Source: Flammula alnicola | Taxonomy: Eukaryota > Basidiomycota > Agaricomycetes > Agaricales > Strophariaceae | Length of the DNA stretch: 64,000 nt | Reading direction: 5' to 3' | NCBI GenBank assembly: GCA_015499995.1 | Contig: JADNRV010000015.1 | Span: 186,001-250,000, forward strand | Shown: piece after piece, positions 25,739 to 36,492 of the stretch | Layout of the letters: every line of letters starts with the position of its first letter | Numbering within the stretch: the stretch's first letter is position 1 | Notes under the pieces: model-generated | The model's input: only the letters and a program-made list of their open reading frames with translations | The model's database searches: none | Told to the model about the DNA's origin: nothing | Position numbers and translations under genes: made by a program

Positions 25739-27934
25739 ATGTCGGAAACTTCTCCTCCGCCTGGCTTAGAACCCACTCCTGACACCAACGGCACCTCCAC
25801 TAAAGCCGCGAACGGGGCCTTTTCACTCGAAAATATTCTTGGCGAGAACCCTGATGCAGTTGAACATCCTGCCAGTGGGGCACATGTACCAGACAAAGCA
25901 GCTGGTTGGGACGAAGAAGACGCAGAGGCTCCTCTTGTAGATGGCTACTGTGTCGAATGTGAAGGTGGATACTCAATGTCGTCAATGGGAAAAGCAGCCG
26001 TATAACCCTGAAATCGTTAGATCAACCCGCAGAAGTTTTGTGTGAAACGTGCTCCGATGCATACTGCGAAGTCTGTTTTGCTGCTCAGCATCGTAAGGGA
26101 TCGCGGAAAACACACCCTTTCAAGCCCTTGTCCAGCAAGGAGAAAAAGGCCAAAACGAATGGAGTGGAGCCTGTTAAAGCTTCGGGTGACGTGGATGAAG
26201 CAGTGCGTGATTTAGCTCGTGGTCTCTTCGCATAAACTTAAGAAGATCTGCAATGGCCTTGCAGATGAAGGTCGATGGGATAGACGACACCGAAGATTCG
26301 GACGATGAAGACTGGGAGCGTGTTGTACCGGGTACAGCGATGGAAATCACAGGTGCTCAGCCCCCAGTTGGTGCTAAAGTCGGCGAATGGTTTGTCGAGC
26401 GCGCAAAATTCATTCCATTACGGTTGACGCTACCCGAACGCAAATTCCTTCGACTCCTCGAGCGGCTCTTATCGTTCTGAATACACGGACAAGATCGACA
26501 CGATCGGCTTCGGTCTGTCCAAAACAAAAAGAATCGTCCATCAAATTCGAGAACTCTGCGCCATCATGTCGGGCTTGCTCCTCTCAGCGGACTACAAGCG
26601 AGGACAGGAGCTATTCACCGACCGCGACTTCCAATCCAATGCCGAATTTTACCAGACGGTCTTTGAGCTAGGGCGAAGGCACAAAATCATGAACCCAGAC
26701 AAAATGCGTACGACTTACGGGAAATTGATTTATCTCCTACAGGTATGTAAGTTACCAGATAAATACGATCCATGTTCTGACATCGGAAATAGGACAGTCA
26801 AATGCCAGAGGTCAAGGATCTGCTGAATTTCTCATGTGTTATGCCCATCAAACCGTCTATTCCATTCTAGAGGAGCACGGCGCGGTAGAACTTCTGCGGG
26901 ACGATCTCATCACAATTGCCACCAAGGAAATTTATTCCGAGGGCCGACCCCGAAGGGATGTGCAAAAAGATATCAAGAGCAAGGAACGCGCTATTGAAAT
27001 TCTTTCGTCCCGTTACGCGACCAATGGACTGTCGCAAGAGAAGGTTAGCAATGCCTATATTCCATTGGAGACAATCACGCTTTCCTCCGTGCAAATCGCG
27101 ATCCTTGCGAACGTATGATCGTATATCTCAAGGAATACTTCCACCCTACGCAAGCCAAAGACCCTCATGCGAGCCTCGCGATCCGCAGTGGAAAAGGTGG
27201 CGCACGTCTGTCGCACGACCATAGCAAACAGTATGCATACGTCTTGCAGAGTTTGACCCTGTGGCGAGAAATTCTGCATGGTATAGACACTTCATCATCT
27301 CGACCTAGAGACACGCTGACGAATCTGTGGCATAGATATGTTCCATCTATGGTCATTAGCAGAGCAGGACCTCCTGTCAGAAAATGTCCCATATCGTTTA
27401 CGGGATACTGGTCAGGGACTCAACCGCGTCCAGGCGGCGCCAAAGACATCTCGAATGATGCACAATATTCTGCACAAAGCACAGAAGAGCGTCGGCACCT
27501 GGATTGGATCCAGTGTCATCCATATGGGTGACCACAACGTGCCCAACGCACTGCTATTCATTGATAAATATACCCAAATCTATCGCATTCTTTTGCCAAT
27601 CTGCAACACGCTCTCACAAATCCCGACTCTCGCACAAAAACCTGCTCTTCGCTCGTACATCGACGACGAATTTGGTTCGGTCGATAACTGCATCCGAGAG
27701 ATCCTGGGTGATTTCTTCAGACACGGATTCGATGGTTCCGGAGCGGATAATTTCTTCGACGCTGGAAGTTGTATAGACGGCCGTTTAACAAGTGCCTGGA
27801 ATTGGTGTTCCTCTCTAGAGAAGAAAAGATTTTTCCCGATCTTCTTACTATCAGGTTAGTCCTTCCTTGCGAAAGTTAGTTCATTCATTGAATCGTTCAT
27901 AATAGGTTTCATCGGCTTTGATGGTGACTGGTAG
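25739..27934 (+). CDS. B-box zinc finger plus UPF0652 (DUF2009) protein
   Basis: Start MSETSPPPGLEPTPD at 25739. The N-terminal part encodes a B-box-like zinc site (YCVEC, LCETCSDAYCEVCFAAQH, then KTHPF), interrupted by an intron about 25965-26020. After an acidic linker (DDTEDSDDEDWERVVPG) comes the conserved UPF0652 region: ADYKRGQELFTDRDFQSNAE, ELGRRHKIMNPDKMRTTYGK, SLAIRSGKGGARLSHDHSK, QYAYVLQSLTLWREIL, YRLRDTGQGLNRVQAAPK, GSSVIHMGDHNVPNALLF, DFFRHGFDGSGADNFFDAG and, in the last exon, GFIGFDGDW, stopping at 27934. The family is widespread in eukaryotes but its biochemical role is unknown to me. Four one-base gaps are inferred (about 26231, 26462, 26476, 27047); correcting the middle two restores LLEAAL.VSEYTDK, and the last restores CLYSIGDNHAFLRANRDPCE. 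Confidence 0.85.
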
Positions 27935-28081
27935 AATTCTCTCGTTCTGCGGGCCTCTGTAAGCTGGTAGACTATTTCATAGGGGAATGCACTTATATGC
28001 CGTTCAAAATCAGCATGGCTCACTGCCGCATGGAATACTTCAAAACTAGTCTGACAGTTACACAGTTGTTACATTAAGAGG

Positions 28082-29630
28082 TCAGGCAGCAACGCCGCCC
28101 TGTCTTTTTGCGGTGGCGACGACCTCAAGAATGCCAGCCAAACCTGATTTCCATGCAACCAGTCGTTTTTCCAGAGCCTGCCATTGTTCGCGCTCGAATG
28201 ACCGAGATGTTGCCCGGGAAACATGAAGGCTCTGTGTTGTCTGCGAAAGTTTTCCCCATACGAGACCAGCACGGATGACTGAAATAGAGATGAAAATCAA
28301 TTTTCATAACCGTAGAAAGATGCTCGCTGCGTACCATCAATGACCCATTTCTCGACCTCTGAGGGGTCTACTTGGAGAGCTTCAGCTACTTTTGAGTACG
28401 GTAAGTTCTGCCCGATATGCTGGAAAGCAAGAGATGCGAGAGTGAGGAGTCGGATTTTACGTTCCAATTCGGAAGCAGTGATTTCTGTTTCGATGAGTTT
28501 TGAGAAGCCCTGTCACTGATATATACAAAAAACTTACGATATTTCTCCAAAGCTTGGGGATGGCTTGATTCCCAAGCTTTGAACTCAGGGAGACCGTTGT
28601 TGAGGAAAATCTGAAGGAGAGAGAAGAGTTCGTGGCTCTTGATGTTGAGCACTGCGTCCAATTTGAACAAGGCATCGAAGTCGAAAACTGTAGGCAATCG
28701 CAGGGCAGTAGCAACCACATCCACAGCAGCGGATTGTGCTGCCTCTGAAGAAGGTGGAAGGCTTCGTACGTAGAGGAGCGAGTACTCATAGGCAATCGTC
28801 CTATTCAGCGTGATTGTGAACTTTTGTCATTTGCGGGAATAAAAGAATGAAACTCACGATTGTTCTGCCCTGGCATACGCATCGACAATGGTTTTCAAGA
28901 AAGAAGCTTTTTTCTCATCTGAGATCTCCCATTCCGACAGCCATTTTTCGACATCAGATTTCGTGAGTTCCAGTGCAGCAAGATCGTCCTTTGATGTGGC
29001 GATATGAAGGAGAGTCTGGTAAACAGTGAAGCGTAATGGCGAGTTCCGTGGAATGGTATTGAAGAGGTTGGATACACTAGACAGATGTTCAACATGAATT
29101 TGTCTAGCAGAATAATTGGAATGACAGCGTACATGCGGTATTTGACGGACAAGCGCTCAGATGGCGATGAAGAAATTGTCTTCAGGAGGGTCGTAAGGTA
29201 TTGCTCGGCTTCCGGAGAGGTTGAGGGGTATAGAGAGAATATGTGGGCAAATAACAAGTTATAAAAGCCCTCGATTTCTATTTGGATTGAATATACTGGT
29301 TACTCATGGAGGAGGCACATAACTCACCTTTGTCTGATCCATCTCCAAGCCCTCTCACTTCTTGCAACAGTTTCGATAGAATCAACTTTCGCCTATTCTC
29401 GTCTTCCTCTATGGGTTTTTTGCCTTCCCCAGACTTCAAAGCATTTTGAAATGGTGCAATAAAGGTGGCGCGTTCTTCCTCGGATCTATTTCTGCTAATG
29501 TAGGAGAGCAATTCTAGGATCTGCTCAGAATCAATCAATAAAACGGTCCGACACAACTCTATATTCGCGGATTACCTGCTCCTCGAACGTCCCTTCTGCA
29601 AATATTGATACAGAGTCTGTAGCGTTTGCC
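28082..29630 (-). CDS. Translation initiation factor eIF3 subunit M
   Basis: eIF3m is a PCI-domain subunit of the eIF3 complex that helps recruit mRNA to the 40S ribosome. Start MANATDSVSIFAEGTFEEQ at 29630, followed by an intron (29522-29573) and ILELLSYISRNRSEEERATF. Further exons give LTTLLKTISSSPSERLSVKY, SNLFNTIPRNSPLRFTVYQ, EWEISDEKKASFLKTIVDA, a stretch FLNNGLPEFKAWESSHPQAL near 28560, and the PCI end with EALQVDPSEVEKWVIDVIRA near 28330. The last exon ends RLVAWKSGLAGILEVVATAK and stops at 28082. At least six introns are needed. eIF3f, another subunit, lies about 25 kb away in this window, probably by coincidence. Confidence 0.92.
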
Positions 29631-29873
29631 ATCTTGTTTCGTGAGCACTGAGATGCACGTCCAAAATTTTGTGACGGCCGAAGGCTTTGGACAACCAGAG
29701 CAAACAGACAAACCGAGTTGATCTGACCTCAAAAAGGAGATTAGTATTTTAGACCTTGCTTTTTGAAAGTACACAGTAGCGTACATAGTTTTAAGTAGTA
29801 AAGGTTAGAATACTATATCGAATGGTAATTATATAGACGGTGAATGTAACCGAACTCGAATACAGCCTGGGGA

Positions 29874-30821
29874 TCATAAAGGATCATAAACTAGGGATAC
29901 AGGGGAGGAAAGAAGATATCTAGTATAGTACCCAACTCGGGAGCCATGGAGCAACGACCTTGTAAGCGGTCTTAGAAATACATGTTTAACCCTCGTCATA
30001 AATGGCGGTTTCCTCCGGTCACATCTCGAGAGTATCTTTTCGATGACAAAAGGGTCATTGCCAATCAACATCCACGTCTCATCCTTCCCCCCCAAGTCCC
30101 AACTAACATGACCTTGGCGGACGACAGATATAGTGTCGAACACATCGGCTGGCCGCGGACGGAGTGGCCTACAAGACGCAACCTTCTGACCATTACCCCA
30201 AATTCGCTAATGTCGTCGTACGGCATTCGATAAATACGAAGCATATCGGGGGAATGGTTTTTGATTTTCTCCCGGAAGCCGTTGGCATTCAATACGGGAA
30301 TCCGTAAGACCTCTTCGTCAGTCCCCGAGGTGGGAGGCACGAGATACTCCGCATCATCTTCTTCTATGAGTTCTTCAAAGTAAGAGTAAAATGTGCAACT
30401 TCCAGCAGCCTTGGGAATTGTCTTGCTTTGGGACGAGATTCGGACTGAGGGCGTTGGTCGAGCCAAGGGATAGAAAGGATGATTAGGGAGGACGTTGTAG
30501 TACTGCATTATACAATAAAGCAGTTGGAGAAAAAGCGGTCCTGGTGTGGTGAAGAAGTTGTAGTAAGGTTCCGATTTTCTTCGTAACGACCATCTGCATC
30601 TGGGGATCCTGAATCTGAGGAAGGGGATGGAGTCGTGGATTCTTCATCTGAAGAAAGGAGGAAGCTCGAAACTTCGTATTCCTCTCCACAGTCTGGGTCG
30701 GGGTCGCTCCCACAGTTGGACAACGTTGAACTCCAAGAAGAGTTGCTATCGATGGAGGGCGCCGAACTTTATAAAATTGATAATATGGCTGATCAGTGGT
30801 GTCGTTTTCTGTGGACGTCAT
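29874..30821 (-). CDS. Unrecognised protein, possibly basidiomycete-specific
   Basis: I do not recognise a family. The start MTSTENDTTDQPYYQFYK at 30821 is in a frame that must slip by one base near 30752 to continue as DSNSSWSSTLSNCGSDPDPD, an acidic Ser-rich region. This leads to NVLPNHPFYPLARPTPSVR and a region containing SCTFYSYFEELIEEDDAEYL, VPPTSGTDEEVLRIPVLNAN and DMLRIYRMPYDD. The end is read from a further frame, DTISVVRQGHVSWDLGGKD then ETWMLIGNDPFVIEKILSRC, stopping at 29874. The change of frame between these parts (about 30130-30190) may be an intron or another indel. The mixture of acidic low-complexity start and ordered, aromatic-rich end looks like a real protein. It is tandem with eIF3m, 243 bases upstream of it. 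Confidence 0.5.
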
Positions 30822-31235
30822 TTGATTGAGAAATCGAGGACGATGTCGAAGGTTTGTGGGATGGAGGGTGATGGGTGTTGTTGGAAGGAAGTCGAAAAAT
30901 GCGGCGAACACGAGTTCACAAAAGCAAAAGACCAAGCGAACGTAGAGTTGTTGTGGCCTTCGCTTTAAATTTTGCCTGGGCCCTAGAACAAGGCAAGCGC
31001 GTACAATGGGACCTCGTATATCACTTACTACCGTTAATTTTCATGGGTAGATATCACCACTGGTCGTGGATACCAGAATAACGATCGCCAAACGCAGCAC
31101 AAGAACACATGTTGAGCAACAGCATGAGGAAGAGATTTCCCTTGTCTGCATTTGGAAGGGGGGAACAACTCCTCAAAGTCACGGGGCAAATCAAACATGT
31201 GACCGTGTCCTTCAATTCAAACCCCGCTGCACGAC

Positions 31236-31242
31236 TATAAAA
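31236..31242 (+). promoter_or_regulatory. TATA box (TATAAAA)
   Basis: A consensus TATAAAA lies 137 bases before the ATG of the 56-codon ORF at 31379 and points rightward. The surrounding gap 30822-31378 otherwise shows nothing recognisable. Confidence 0.35.
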
Positions 31243-31378
31243 TGATCGCGCTGGAAAACTTTCTTTTTTCTTCAAGTGTCTGCATCAACCCACTGAAGCG
31301 TTTAGCGCAAGCGACAGAAGTTAGCTCATCTGCATGGCGTTATATCTTTCAGGTTGACGGAGCGAGGCGTCCTTCGGG

Positions 31379-31549
31379 ATGCTCACAAGAACAAGCAGCG
31401 CCGCCTTAGCTCGTCTCTTTGCGTTTGAGTCCGCTCCGGCGTTGATTTGGATTGCGGGAGGCTTGACGCTGAACGGTGTGTGCATCGTCATATTCCTGTA
31501 CCTGCCGTACCCCATCCTCTTCGGAGGATATGCCACTATGTGGCTTTGA
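31379..31549 (+). CDS. Possible small single-pass membrane protein (56 residues)
   Basis: An uninterrupted 56-codon ORF starts MLTRTSSAALARLFAF at 31379, an amphipathic Arg/Ser-rich segment that resembles a mitochondrial targeting sequence. It continues into a hydrophobic helix (ALIWIAGGLTLNGVCIVIFL) and ends with an aromatic tail, GGYATMWL. A TATAAAA element precedes it. The organisation resembles small subunits of mitochondrial respiratory complexes, but I cannot assign it to a family. It may be the first exon of a longer gene or a chance ORF. The minus-strand ORF covering the same bases (31321-31536) has no hydrophobic or conserved pattern. Confidence 0.4.
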   Translation: MLTRTSSAALARLFAFESAPALIWIAGGLTLNGVCIVIFLYLPYPILFGGYATMWL

Positions 31550-31758
31550 CGGTGTGGTTAAACCATGACGGGAACAGCTTTCGTTCAATGTCATTTTTCT
31601 TCTGTCAATAGTTATTCGTCTAAAGTACTCCTTGTTACTCTTTATCTCAGAACAAAATAAATCATTTGAGATTCGTGCAACCTCATTAATCATTGGCAAT
31701 GCTTCCCTTATAAAATTTACATCTATAACTAACAACGCTAAGGTACTAGGATATATCG

Positions 31759-34240
31759 TTATTTGGTAGTCGAGCTGTGCTTATAGTCCTCCTCGTCACT
31801 GTCTCCTACATCAAAAATCGGAGGTCAGCCAAAGGTTCGCCCTCACGCAACCGTTCCTTGCCCTTCCGTTGCCGCGTAATATCCTCATCACTGGCATCCT
31901 CTCCGTTTTCCCTTCGCATCGAAGTGTTGAGCGGTATACTTTCTTCGACCTGGGCAAAGGGTAATCGTACTCGCTTTCGTCGAAGTCGGCACCAGACAAA
32001 TGTGCCAATGATCACGAAGACGAGAACCAAGACAAGTGCTGCAGAACCAGCATTATAATACGCTGAAAAGAACATGTCAGGAGCGGCGCTGATTGTTGCA
32101 TAGGAAATGCTTACCTTCCCACATAGCCTTATCCTGCTCCGGGGTTTTGGCAGGTACGTTGTTTGTTGGAGTTGCCTCATGTTCTTCGACGAACACGGGT
32201 TTCGTATCAGACCCGATAGTGCTTGGTATTCTCGCAGAGCCATCAACGACTGCCGTGAAGTTGACGCCCATAAATCGAAGCATCATGTCGTGCGTTACAT
32301 GGGGTAAATCGAAAGGAGCCATATGGGACGCATTGAAGATCTACGGAAAAGTTTTCGCTAAACTTGATCCACAGTTCATCGAGCTTCTCACCTTGGCGTA
32401 AGTCAAATTTCTAGAAGTTACCCAAGTGCCAGCAGGTATCGAATTGACAGTCCATGATTGTGTTTGAACAGTCTGCGAATCAGGAATTAGTCAAAAGTTT
32501 AAAAAACCTCAGAGAAAAGAAAACGCACACCAAGGCCTGTCGCACCGTTCCATGTCAATGCATTTATCATATTCTCCAAGCCAATGTAATTGCAAATAAG
32601 ATCTTGATCCCCTGCGAAAATCAGGACCGGTATTTGCGACAGAACCCGAGGCAAAACAGTGATGGATGACTCGAGCTTGTTTTCCTGGAACGCAACATGG
32701 ACAGCATGGCGGCATTCAACCCAGCCTCCAGGGTGAGCTGTTGCATGCAAAGCGCTAACAACTTCTGGTCGCTATATATTGGGGTGAATACTTATAAAAA
32801 GTTCGAGTCTAAAGTACACTTACTCCGAGGAATTGTGTGATCTGGGGCATTTCTGGAGGCCAGTTCATGCCACAAGCAGGTGCTGTATCTTCCAGACGAA
32901 TGTCATAGATATTGATACACATCTTTTGCTCCTTTACACTAGATAGTAACGCTTTCGTTAGGACACGTCAATAGACTTGAAGGAAGTGACGGACACTCGT
33001 GACCTGGCTGTCATGATAGACTGAAGGACTTCCTGGCAACCTTCTATTACCATTGGGTTAGCCTTTGATTTCTCTATTTGAGCGACACAGAAATCTGTGG
33101 TTTTCTTGACTTCTTTCCAGTCCTGCAATAGCGATGAGTCGATAATGACTCAAAGATATAACAGAAGACTCACGGCAGCATTTTCCTCAATAAGTCCAGT
33201 TTTCGTAGCATAGTCGATGTAGGCAGGGTATTGCAGCTTGGAATCTATCCAACCGTTTCCGATGGCGACACCACGGAGGGGTATTTGCAGCGTCGAGCTT
33301 AAAATAGCATCGGCTGTGGTTGGAACATTAGCGAGTGGTCCGTATCTCCATGGTACATCCACCAACCGTAGTATGGTATCCATTGACCAGCGAAGCTCTC
33401 TCCAGCAAGGTATGTCTGTATCAATAGATAAGAAAGAGATCTGATACGTTCTGAGAAGTGCTTACATCAACGTTTTTGTACTCTGGGAAAACACTATAAA
33501 AGTTCTTCAAAAATTCGATTATATTTTGTTGAGCCTGCAGGGGACTTGTAAATCATTTGGGCGAGGAAATTTTGATGCAAGCTACTCACCACGTCCATTG
33601 TATGAACATATTTATCTGTACTTGTATATGAGAAGCCAGTGCCCGCAGGTTGGTCGACTGTGATCGGGTAAGGAAAGTGAAATTGAACAAGACATTCGAG
33701 GACATACTGAATACCATGGTGGTATACTCTTCCCAGCCACCTTCCTTCACGTAGAAGTCATGCTCTGATTTACCGTCCCACCGCCATGGTCCTACTTCCA
33801 TCATAGCGCCATCAAAAGATGAGCAACCTGGGCCACCCTGGGTAGTAGCACTTTAGCATACGATTAATAGCGCAGAGCTAGAACTCACATTAAACCAGAA
33901 TACGAGTCTTTCTCTGTCCGCCGTCCGTCTGTTCTTGATCATGAAGAAATATAGGTGCGCAGTTACGTCCGTGCTTAAAGCGCGGGTAATATTGGGATCC
34001 GCGGAGAGGTGTCCCCCGAACATCGTCAATGGATGGTCAGGATTTTGGTGAATGTATGGTATTGAGGGGATATAAAACGATGCAGCAGATGGAACTGGGG
34101 AAGAGGTCAATCATGGTTGCATGTAAAGTATTAAAGATCCCCTTCAGCTTACTCTCTGTTGGCGCCGCTGATGCATGGTAGGCGAGGAATAGTGAAGGTA
34201 AGAGCGTCGAGAGCGCCCAACTGATACATGACCAACGCAT
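31759..34240 (-). CDS. KEX1: Pheromone-processing serine carboxypeptidase Kex1
   Basis: Type I membrane serine carboxypeptidase of the late Golgi that trims C-terminal Lys/Arg from secreted precursors after Kex2 cleavage. Start MRWSCISWALSTLLPSLFLA at 34240 is a signal peptide. Landmarks: [36 protein letters not shown], the catalytic Ser in LAGESFAGQWIPY (about 33385-33410), GVAIGNGWIDSKLQYPAYID, the catalytic Asp in VLIFAGDQDLICNYIG (about 32580-32625), and the catalytic His in FNASHMAPFDLPHVTHDM (about 32290-32330). A single membrane helix follows (AALVLVLVFVIIGTFVWC near 32030) and then a charged cytosolic tail. The open frame stops at 31806; shifting one base at about 31820 gives PIFDVGDSDEEDYKHSS, a typical acidic Kex1 tail, stopping at 31759. 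Many introns. Confidence 0.92.
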
Positions 34241-34529
34241 GATGCCTTTCAGTTGACAAGTCGCCTCCGGTGTGGTCTCCCCCCTAAAAGCCGGGACGAA
34301 GAGTTTATGAATTGAGCGAGGGATGCCAGCTGTGCCAAGCAAAGAAATGATATGGTGGCTGTACAATGCCGAAATGGGGACGCGCTTACTTGCAGGTCGT
34401 TTCACACAACAAGAGGGATACGCGTGTTGAGGCACACACGACACGCACGATTTCCCGTCCACCTATCTGTCGGTATTAAAAACCTGCATTGTTGCTGGTT
34501 TTCGGCCCCATCGTCTGTCTTCAACCACC

Positions 34530-35755
34530 ATGAAGCTTCTATCCTCAGCTGCCCTCACTCTTCTCGCACTTGTGGGGTCATCTAATGCCCAATACTTCTC
34601 GGCGGGTTGGTCTCCTGGCCAGAAGATGCAGGACGAGGCTGCAACTGCCACGGTTGTATCCAGGCCATCCGAAACAGCAGTAGCGCCCAAGGCTACGCCG
34701 TTCAGCTTCTCCAGCCTTCTCGATATCAACAAACTCCTTACATCCGAGCCGGCCGTCGCTATCTTCAGCAAATTTGGTGTTAATATCACAGAGAGAGTTC
34801 AAGCTGCTCAGGATCTCAAAATCTGGGACGAGCGTGTTGAACTCATAACGGATGATAACTTCAATGATTTGATCGTCAACGAGCCCCTTACCGAACAAGA
34901 AGAGAAAGATAGGGTCTGGATTATCGTCATGTACGTCAACACAATCTTGTTGGAGGTCGTGTGCTGAAGTGGTTCGATAGCTCGGTTACTACTGCGAACC
35001 AAGAGGGCATTTCCAAATACCTCGACAACGTGTTCGATGCTGCCTTCAACGAGACCCATTTGGCTGGAGACTTGCCTCATGTGAAATGGGGTCGTATTGA
35101 TTACCTCAATGTTACTCATATCACGACAAAATGGGGTATCTGGCAGTACGTCGATTTATCTTCTGCCTGAATAAACTATACTGATTTACAACCCATAGGG
35201 CTCCATATCTCGTCGTGCTGACTGACCGTGGCCAGGCCCTTCGTTTTTATCGCCCACCAGCTTAGGCTCAGAGATGACGCACTTCGCGAGTTCCTGCAAG
35301 TAGACGGCTGGAAACAAACCCCACCCTGGTCTCCGCTTATGCGCCGGGAGGCAGCAGGTAACGTCCCTGCGCTCCGACTTATCACCATCAACTGAACATA
35401 TTCTATTCATAGGGAATGGATTATGGATTTCCAAGCGAAATGGTTTACCAAAATCTACAATACGGTCACTATCGTTCCGAGATGGGCCCTACTCTTCTTC
35501 TCTGGCAGCATTGGGTCTGTGATCATCGGGCTCCTTCACAGACCCTCGAAGAAAGCTGCGCCTGCAGCGCAACCCAAGGCGAAACCCATCACACCCGCTG
35601 TTTCGTCTGCCTCTGCCACGTCGACTTCCACTACTGCAAAAGCAGTACCCTCTGCCCCTACCACGGACAGCGAGCACGAATCGTCAGCAGCACCGGCCAA
35701 ACGTACTAGCGCAAGACAGCGCAAGCCAAGAAATGAGCAGATCACATCAAGTTAA
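34530..35755 (+). CDS. Secretory-pathway single-pass membrane protein, thioredoxin-like fold suspected
   Basis: Start MKLLSSAALTLLALVGSSNA at 34530 is a clean signal peptide with a cleavage site before QYFSAGWS. The luminal part contains SSLLDINKLLTSEPAVAIF, ERVELITDDNFNDLIVNEPL, GISKYLDNVFDAAFNET, HVKWGRIDYLNVTHITTKWG and then APYLVVLTDRGQALRFYRP. This pattern of short beta/alpha elements, with YLVVL...GQALRFY, resembles thioredoxin-like proteins, but no CxxC is seen, so disulfide activity is not supported. One membrane helix (LLFFSGSIGSVIIGLLH near 35510) is followed by a Lys/Ala/Pro/Ser-rich cytosolic tail ending RQRKPRNEQITSS at 35755. Introns fit at about 35145-35200 and 35360-35412; the junction after RVWIIVM near 34930 is unclear. 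It is divergent from KEX1 (289 bases between starts). Confidence 0.6.
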
Positions 35756-36492
35756 TACCCATCTCCACAAGGAATGATAATACCACTGGTACCATGACTC
35801 GATTTGATTCGGATGTGTAGTAGTATATGAAGTGTACCTGTCTAGTGTTAGGTTATGTATCCTGTATCTATGGAGAGTATGCCCTGTTTATTTTGATTGT
35901 GCTTTGGTTGTTGGTAATATTAGAAATTGAGTTGTGTCCTTTTCCATCATAGCATCTTTCCTTGTATGTCTTCCATAGTACACACCACCTCGATACCTGA
36001 ACTGTCATATTCTCGATTTTCTGATGAGATAAGGTTCCGTTGAGCCACCAGCAGGTCTATCAATCTGCCTCTAAGACTATACTTAAATCAGTGCATTCAG
36101 AACAGTTCAGATCGTAGCGTTTACTAGCGAATGACAGTGAATAGAAAGATCACAGCATCGCCATACCGTTAATCACCTGAAGGAGATGATCATCGAACCA
36201 TTACCAGAGTGCATGTGTGGTCTTTGAGGATATGAGAGGGTCATTTCGATGTGGCTTTCGTTGTTTTCGTCTTCGACAGATGTTATTCTACTTAGAAGAG
36301 CATTTTATCATTGTGACTGGAAATGCCAACAAGTCAACAAACTTCGAACTCGGATGCTATCGCTGAAGCCCAAAAATGGATAAACGACGCATGTGATCTC
36401 TTGGAGACAAATGCGATGATCTAATGAATACAAAAGGACCGCCTTCATTGTCGAATTGATCACCATCTCCCTTTCACGTCAATCTCGACGAG
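35756..36492. other. Intergenic region, no recognised content
   Basis: About 740 bases between two plus-strand genes, with AT-rich 3' flank at the left. No conserved reading frame, RNA gene or repeat was found on either strand. Confidence 0.4.
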
